This document shows positions 60,024 through 64,000 of a DNA stretch of 64,000 nucleotides, piece by piece. The notes below the pieces were generated by a model that was not told the DNA's origin, searched no databases, and saw nothing but the letters and a program-made list of their open reading frames with translations. Source of the DNA: Pseudomonadota bacterium (GTDB lineage: Bacteria; Pseudomonadota; Alphaproteobacteria; Rhodospirillales; Magnetospirillaceae); NCBI GenBank assembly GCA_021781575.1, contig JAJXWP010000019.1:1-64000 (forward strand). Direction: 5' to 3'. Made by a program: the position numbers and the translations under genes. Positions within the stretch are counted from its first letter, which is position 1. Each line of letters starts with the position of its first letter.

Positions 60024-60230
60024 ATGAACCGTCCCTATGACCCCGCAGAACTCGACATCCTCTACCGCGATTGGCCGGCCGGGGTGCCGGCCGCGGTGAT
60101 CGGCGCGCGGATCGGCCGCAGCGCCGGTTCCGTCGCGCGGGCCGCGTCCTATTACCAGGTGCGCCGGGGGCGCGATTACCTGGCCGAAATCCGCCGCCAG
60201 GCGAGCCGCGCCCGGCGCAACAACGGGTGA
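60024..60230 (+). CDS. Small HTH-like protein
   Basis: 68 residues after TCGGAGGCCGCCG. YDPAELDILYRDWPAGVPAAVIGARIGRSAGSVARAASYYQVRRGR is a three-helix DNA-binding pattern resembling GcrA/SANT-like units (W..G.....IG..IGRS.gSV). Operon with ssb. Confidence 0.65.
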   Translation: MNRPYDPAELDILYRDWPAGVPAAVIGARIGRSAGSVARAASYYQVRRGRDYLAEIRRQASRARRNNG

Positions 60231-60307
60231 GGGGCGACACCGCCCCTCTTCCCTCCCACAAGCCCGGATGCGCCGGGCTTCTGTGAGCGAAGACCGGGAG
60301 ACCTTGA

Positions 60308-60469
60308 ATGTTGTGGTTCGAATTCTTCAACGAAACTGGCCAGGCGCTGATGGCGCGTCGGGAGCGGCGGCTTTATGCGCGGCTCGGCACGCGCCGCCTG
60401 CCTCGTCGGCTTCGCCGCTTGACACAGTCCGGCAGCCGCCGCCGGCCGGTCGAAGGGGAACACAGATGA
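60308..60469 (+). CDS. Small basic protein
   Basis: 53 residues (MLWFEFFNETGQALMARRERRLYARLGTRRLPRRLRRL...), very Arg-rich. The stop overlaps the next start (ATGA), and GGGAGACCTTGA precedes its ATG. Nucleic-acid or membrane binding are possible. Confidence 0.5.
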   Translation: MLWFEFFNETGQALMARRERRLYARLGTRRLPRRLRRLTQSGSRRRPVEGEHR

Positions 60470-60780
60470 ACCGGATCCTCACCCTAACCGCCGCCGCCGT
60501 CGCGCTGACGACAGCGATTACTCCCGCTCAGGCCTACGATGGCCGCAACACCGCCTTCGCCCTCGGGGCGCTGACCGGCCTGGTCATGGCCGGCCCCCGC
60601 CCGGCCGCCATCTACGGCTATGGCGGCATCCCCACTCCCGTATACGCGGCGCCGCCGGTGGTCTATGTCCCGCCATCGCCGCCGGTGTACTACGCGCCGC
60701 CGCCGGTCTTCGCTCCGCCCATCGTCTACACGCCGCCGGCTGCCATGGTCTATCCGCGGCCGTTCGGCTGGTATCGCTGA
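60466..60780 (+). CDS. Secreted Tyr/Pro-rich protein
   Basis: 104 residues. Signal peptide (ILTLTAAAVALTTAITPAQA) then a Pro/Tyr/Val-rich mature region (APPVVYVPPSPPVYYAPPPVFAPPIVYTPPA). ATGA-coupled to the previous gene. An outer-surface or periplasmic role is inferred from composition only. Confidence 0.65.
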   Translation: MNRILTLTAAAVALTTAITPAQAYDGRNTAFALGALTGLVMAGPRPAAIYGYGGIPTPVYAAPPVVYVPPSPPVYYAPPPVFAPPIVYTPPAAMVYPRPFGWYR

Positions 60781-60782
60781 CC

Positions 60783-61022
60783 ATGGCGGGCCGGCCTTAC
60801 TACACCCTGGTCACCCGCGACGGCGACGGCCTTTGGTCGCCGCAGTTCGGCGACTTCGCTCTATCCGTCGTGCAGGACGAGTTGAGCGATTACCGGGAGC
60901 ATGGTCACCGCCGTTGCAACATGCGGATCCTGTGCACCGGCGCGACACAAGCCGAGATCGACGCCGGGGTGGACCAACTCAACAGCACGAGCCGCCTGCA
61001 GCTGGAGGCCTCGAGACCGTGA
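60783..61022 (+). CDS. Small hypothetical protein
   Basis: 79 residues (MAGRPYYTLVTRDGDGLWSPQFGDFALSVVQDELSDYREHG...), 2 nt after the previous stop. The pattern 'YYTLVxRDxxGxWxPQFGDYxxxxVxxExxDY' is typical of small plasmid proteins of unknown function. Confidence 0.6.
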   Translation: MAGRPYYTLVTRDGDGLWSPQFGDFALSVVQDELSDYREHGHRRCNMRILCTGATQAEIDAGVDQLNSTSRLQLEASRP

Positions 61023-61138
61023 GCCCGGACACCCGCCTGCAGCTGGTGGCCGAGGTCGGGGCCGCCGGCCTGGCGGATTGTCGTCTCACCGACATGCGGA
61101 TTCACAAACATCCCAACACCCGTCGGCCGCCGCTATAA
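61019..61138 (+). CDS. Candidate 39-residue peptide
   Basis: GTG start overlaps the previous stop (GTGA). Product VSPDTRLQLVAEVGAAGLADCRLTDM... Translational coupling is the only support. Confidence 0.3.
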   Translation: MSPDTRLQLVAEVGAAGLADCRLTDMRIHKHPNTRRPPL

Positions 61139-61208
61139 CCGCGCCCTGGCCGGCGCCGCACCGGCCGTGCGTCCACTCGACCGCCCTCGCCGCGCCATGC
61201 GACATCAA

Positions 61209-61239
61209 CACCAAAAAAGAAAACGCAAAGATTAGGCCA
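61209..61239 (+). promoter_or_regulatory. CACCAAAA leader motif
   Basis: CACCAAAA, CGCA at +16, GGCCA in the TGCCA position; 147 nt before 61356. A parS-like site follows 6 nt later, as at the ssb leader. No multi-hairpin element lies upstream. Confidence 0.6.
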
Positions 61240-61245
61240 CACTAT

Positions 61246-61261
61246 TGTTTCCCGTGAAACA
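61246..61261. promoter_or_regulatory. parS-like site, inverted twin of 59391
   Basis: TGTTTCCCGTGAAACA, one base from the parS consensus and the exact reverse complement of 59391-59406. Confidence 0.6.
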
Positions 61262-61289
61262 ATATAGCGGATTTCTTTTATTTATTTCT

Positions 61290-61321
61290 TTGACATACGA
61301 TACTATATCATCCAATATAGT
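61290..61321 (+). promoter_or_regulatory. -35 box with downstream dyad
   Basis: A consensus TTGACA (61290-61295) is followed by ACTATAT-CATCCA-ATATAGT (61302-61321), whose arms supply possible -10 sequences at a 19-20-nt spacing. Probable regulated promoter of 61356. Confidence 0.45.
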
Positions 61322-61355
61322 GGTGTTGATGATGTGTTGTATGGGAGTAATAACG

Positions 61356-61577
61356 ATGAAAACGAATTCGGATCAGGCAATCGCTGAATTCCTCGCCAAG
61401 GGCGGCCGGGTGACGCGCGTTGCAGAAGGCGCGCGGACCATGAACGAACGGCAGATGTATGCCGCCGTTCGCGGCGACGACCAACCCTACGATCCGCGCT
61501 TGCGCCTCGCGGCGGTGGATCACCGCGACCGTGAAATCTGGGTGAACGAGGACGGTGAATTTCACTCCTTCGGCTGA
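61356..61577 (+). CDS. Small hypothetical protein
   Basis: 73 residues from ATG at 61356 after GGGAGTAATAACG. SDQAIAEFLAKGGRVTRVAEGARTMNERQMYAAVRG is a conserved-looking plasmid motif ('IaxFLakGGxVtxv'). Operon with the DpdA-like gene. Confidence 0.6.
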   Translation: MKTNSDQAIAEFLAKGGRVTRVAEGARTMNERQMYAAVRGDDQPYDPRLRLAAVDHRDREIWVNEDGEFHSFG

Positions 61578-61595
61578 TCCGATCTGAGGCCCGCC

Positions 61596-61799
61596 ATGCA
61601 GACAATCCCTTCCATTCCGACTCACATCTCCCTGGACGCCATGCGCGCCGCTTGCCAATACGGCGAAGCCCTCGGCCGCGCCGGCGCCGAACTCCCCGAC
61701 GCCGGGGTGATGGGCACGGCGCCGGGGTGGTGGCGCCACCAGGTGACGACGGGATATTTCGGCGGCCTGGGCCAGACCCGGCAGCCGGCGGCGGAGTAA
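61596..61799 (+). CDS. Small hypothetical protein
   Basis: 67 residues. No recognised domain (SLDAMRAACQYGEALGRAGAELPDAGVMGTAPGWWRHQ). It ends 7 nt before the DpdA-like gene; GGAGTAAGACGGCT at its end serves the next start. Confidence 0.5.
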   Translation: MQTIPSIPTHISLDAMRAACQYGEALGRAGAELPDAGVMGTAPGWWRHQVTTGYFGGLGQTRQPAAE

Positions 61800-61806
61800 G
61801 ACGGCT

Positions 61807-62841
61807 ATGGCCACGCGATTGATCCTTGGCCTGTCGGATCTGGAGAACGGCCCCGTGCTGCAGCGTGCCCGGCAGCTGGGGGCCGATGTCCTGATCAGCG
61901 CCAACCGACTGTCGCAGTGGCAACAGATCGATGGTGTCCGTGAGTGGTGCGGATTCCGCACCACTCCCCTGGCACTGCTCGACGGGCTGAACTGCTGGCT
62001 TGATTCGGCCGGGTTCGTGGCGATGAAGCGCTACAACGGTTTTCCGTGGAGCGCCGAAGCTTATGTTGCCCTGGCCGCCGCCTATCCGTTCGTCCGCTGG
62101 GCGAGCATGGATTATTGCGTCGAAGAGGAAATTGCTCGCCACAAGGGCGAGGTGCGCGACCGCATCGCGCGCACCGTCGGCGCCAATTACCTTTGCTACA
62201 GCCTCGGGCGGCAGCACAGCATCAGCCACACCTTCATGCCGGTGATACAAGGCCGCAGCGCCGACGACTACGTCCGCTGCATCGAGGCAATGGCCTCGCT
62301 GGTCGATGACCATGAGGTGGTCGGGGTCGGCTCGATGTGCCGGCGGCAGGTCCATGGGCCGGACGGAATCCTGCAGGTGATTTCCATCCTTGACCAGGTG
62401 CTGGCCGGCCGGCCGACGCGCCTGCATCTGTTCGGCCTGAAAAGCCAGGGTGCGGAGGCCGTCCGCGCGCACCCGCGCGTGTTCTCCGTCGATAGTCAGG
62501 CCTACGGCACCGCCGCCCGGTGGGATGCCTTGAAGGCCGGCCAGGTGAAAACCAACCGTTTTGTCGCCGACGTCATGGAAAAATGGGTTGATGGGCAGCG
62601 GCGCCGCCTGGCAAAGGGCGGCTTTGCATTTCAAGGGGCGCTCGCCCTATCCGAGCCGCCATCTCATCTGTCGGCCTGGGATGTCGCCGAGGAAAAGGCC
62701 CGTGCCCAGCTGCGCGAGCTAATCGAAGCCGGGGAGATCGATCATGATCAGATCACCGACCGGTGGGTAATGGAATTGGCCGGCCAGATCCTGGCCGGCG
62801 AAGAGGTGGCCGCGCCGGCTGACTGCGGTCTGGCCGCCTGA
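61807..62841 (+). CDS. dpdA: DpdA-like DNA 7-deazaguanine transglycosylase
   Basis: 344 residues of a TIM-barrel transglycosylase related to tRNA-guanine transglycosylase. LDSAGF (D66) and MDYCVEEE match the substrate-binding region, VGVGSMCRR the 'GG' loop, LHLFGLKSQGAEAV the 'HxxGxG' strand, and VFSVDSQAYG (D229) the nucleophile region. The tRNA-binding zinc site of TGT is not evident, which favours the DNA-acting DpdA branch. No preQ0 synthesis genes (queC/D/E, folE) are in the window, so the base must come from the host or from elsewhere on the plasmid. Confidence 0.75.
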   Translation: MATRLILGLSDLENGPVLQRARQLGADVLISANRLSQWQQIDGVREWCGFRTTPLALLDGLNCWLDSAGFVAMKRYNGFPWSAEAYVALAAAYPFVRWASMDYCVEEEIARHKGEVRDRIARTVGANYLCYSLGRQHSISHTFMPVIQGRSADDYVRCIEAMASLVDDHEVVGVGSMCRRQVHGPDGILQVISILDQVLAGRPTRLHLFGLKSQGAEAVRAHPRVFSVDSQAYGTAARWDALKAGQVKTNRFVADVMEKWVDGQRRRLAKGGFAFQGALALSEPPSHLSAWDVAEEKARAQLRELIEAGEIDHDQITDRWVMELAGQILAGEEVAAPADCGLAA

Positions 62842-62875
62842 CCCCGATACACCTGGTGATTGCCATCGCCGTTGT

Positions 62876-63388
62876 TCACAGCAGCCGGATGATGATGGGT
62901 AGACATAACACCAGGATGCCGCCGGTTGTCATGGCGCCGGCCACCGCCGCCGCCAGAAAGGCACCCCGACGCGCCCGCGCCGCCTGATCGGCCGCCTGGC
63001 GGATCTCGCCGACCAGGCGCGATAACGACTGATTCAGCCCTTCGGTAGAGGCCTTCACGCTGCCGGCCACCTCGGCATGAATCGTCTGCGATATTTCCGC
63101 CAGATCGTCGCGGACCGACTGCGCCACCAACTGCAGGGCCTGCCGCAGGCTCTCCTGCGTCTTTACCGACAGGCCGTCGAGGACGCCGGCGGCGCCGCGC
63201 AACTCCGCCGACCAGCGCATCCCCGCATCCTCGATAGACAACAGGACCTGTGCTTTCAGCTGGGGGCCGACCTCCCGCCAAATCTCCTCGGCCAGGGAAA
63301 CAGTAACCAGAATCGGATCGTCTTTCGACAAGTGGAGGCCATGACGAACGGCAACCAGGTCGATGATCTTCTGCCGGTCGACGACCAT
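62876..63388 (-). CDS. traM: TraM-like conjugal transfer protein
   Basis: 170 residues; ATG shares one base with the traL stop (TAATG). N-terminal 'VAVRHGLHLSKDDPILVTVSLAEEI' matches TraM proteins of IncP-type relaxosome operons; the middle is helical and a C-terminal membrane segment (FLAAAVAGAMTTGGILVLCLPIIIRLL) is present. Converges with dpdA. Confidence 0.65.
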   Translation of the reverse strand: MVVDRQKIIDLVAVRHGLHLSKDDPILVTVSLAEEIWREVGPQLKAQVLLSIEDAGMRWSAELRGAAGVLDGLSVKTQESLRQALQLVAQSVRDDLAEISQTIHAEVAGSVKASTEGLNQSLSRLVGEIRQAADQAARARRGAFLAAAVAGAMTTGGILVLCLPIIIRLL

Positions 63389-64000
63389 TAGGCCACCAGG
63401 CCCAGCTGTAGATAAATTTCCCGCTGTGTCATCTTCAGCCGCTGCTTGGCCATTAATTCCGTGGCCTCATCGCTGATCGCTTCGCCGAAGGTCTGCCGTT
63501 TTTGCAGCATCAAGCGGATGTCTTCGCCGAAAGTCTTTGCTTCGCGCTTGACCAGCCGAAGGATGGCTTGAATCCGGTCCCTGGTCTCTGCATAGACACC
63601 GGTCTTCTCGAACTCGTCCCCCTCGTCATTCACCACGGGACCATAGAAGTCGTTGAGCCACACGGCTATCTTGACCGTTTCCGGCATGGTCAAGGTCAAC
63701 TGGTAGAAGCCATCCAGGGTTTCCAGATAGGATTGACCCCCAATGATAATCGAGTGCGGCACGACTGTACGGTTAAATTCGTTCTGCAAGAAATTGACCG
63801 CGTCATTACGCACGAGATAGTTGGATAATTCGACAAACGATGACGACCCGTTATCGACAACCACCGGGCCGGGGTGTTTGACGATCAGATCAATCATGCG
63901 ATCGAAGGCGCGCGCGTTGATTTGATCGTCCTGCAGTAACTCGATGTTCTGGACCTCGAGCGCTTTCATGCTGGCCAGGGTGGCGTTGACAGGATCTGTG
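63388..64000 (-). CDS. traL: TraL-like ATPase, C-terminal part
   Basis: The frame is open from the window edge, entering as TDPVNATLASMKALEVQNIELL; an internal ATG at 63969 is not the start. 'VDTDPVNATL', 'VVVDNGSSSFVELSNYL', 'IIGGQSYLETLDGF' and 'KIAVWLNDFYGPV' match TraL, a P-loop protein of IncP-type Tra1 operons. The Walker A part and upstream traK and oriT would lie beyond 64000. Confidence 0.75.
   Translation of the reverse strand, partial: TDPVNATLASMKALEVQNIELLQDDQINARAFDRMIDLIVKHPGPVVVDNGSSSFVELSNYLVRNDAVNFLQNEFNRTVVPHSIIIGGQSYLETLDGFYQLTLTMPETVKIAVWLNDFYGPVVNDEGDEFEKTGVYAETRDRIQAILRLVKREAKTFGEDIRLMLQKRQTFGEAISDEATELMAKQRLKMTQREIYLQLGLVA

Overview
The window is a continuous piece of a large, GC-rich conjugative plasmid. 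Its host is most likely an alphaproteobacterium, possibly of the Acetobacteraceae or Rhodospirillales; this is inferred from codon style and from the trb, pil, KfrA and DUF932 gene mix, not from a marker gene. No rRNA, tRNA, CRISPR array or complete insertion sequence was seen. The relaxase, the coupling protein and oriT are not in the window and probably lie beyond the right edge, after the partial traL.

Layout. (1) 1-1641, minus strand: a small operon of secreted, partly Cys-rich proteins runs off the left edge. Its promoter overlaps that of a divergent ribbon-helix-helix gene. (2) 1940-24117, minus strand: one unbroken gene run, mostly with ATGA stop-start overlaps. It holds a complete Ti-type mating-pair apparatus (trbB-C-D-E-J-L-F-G-H-I) followed directly by a type IVb thin-pilus set (TcpQ-like, lytic transglycosylase, prepilin peptidase, TcpQ-like, pilN-O-P-Q-R-S, a second ATPase, pilM-like, pilV). 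A Cro/C1-type regulator and a 26-bp dyad sit just upstream. (3) 24.9-30.7 kb: plasmid maintenance, with a HigA-like regulator, a RepA-type initiator, an iteron origin with a DnaA box, a Phd/zeta-type toxin-antitoxin pair, and a parA cluster with a 30-bp perfect palindrome. (4) 31-37.2 kb: accessory genes, including an EVE-like protein, a Mom-like/C5-methyltransferase chimera and a radical SAM protein. (5) 37.2-42.3 kb: small regulators, hypotheticals and KfrA. (6) 42.8-62.8 kb, all on the plus strand: a ParB-like protein, a DUF932 protein, a DUF3560-methyltransferase fusion, ArdC, RadC, SSB, a DpdA-like DNA transglycosylase and many small proteins. (7) 62.9-64 kb, minus strand: traM-like and the 3' part of traL.

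The most unusual signal is in region 6. Four transcription units (DUF3560-methyltransferase, ardC, radC, ssb) are each preceded by the same module: a roughly 123-bp multi-hairpin element, a gap of 65-67 nt, a CACCAAAA...CGCA...TGCCA motif, then about 145-165 nt to the start codon. The hairpin arms differ between copies but keep pairing, including one compensatory pair. Other operons of the region carry the motif alone. Gene content (ssb, ardC, radC, ParB-like), uniform orientation towards the presumed oriT and repeated structured leaders together suggest a conjugative leading region, perhaps with single-strand promoters. Two near-consensus chromosomal-type parS sites lie in two of these leaders.

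Functionally, the trb and pil genes would supply the mating channel and an adhesive pilus. The PilV tip protein carries a phage-tail-spike-type S74 chaperone domain, and TrbI carries a C-terminal domain shared with a pilus-operon protein, hinting that the two machines are physically linked. The plus-strand half would handle establishment in the recipient: coating of single strands, anti-restriction, DNA modification and partition.
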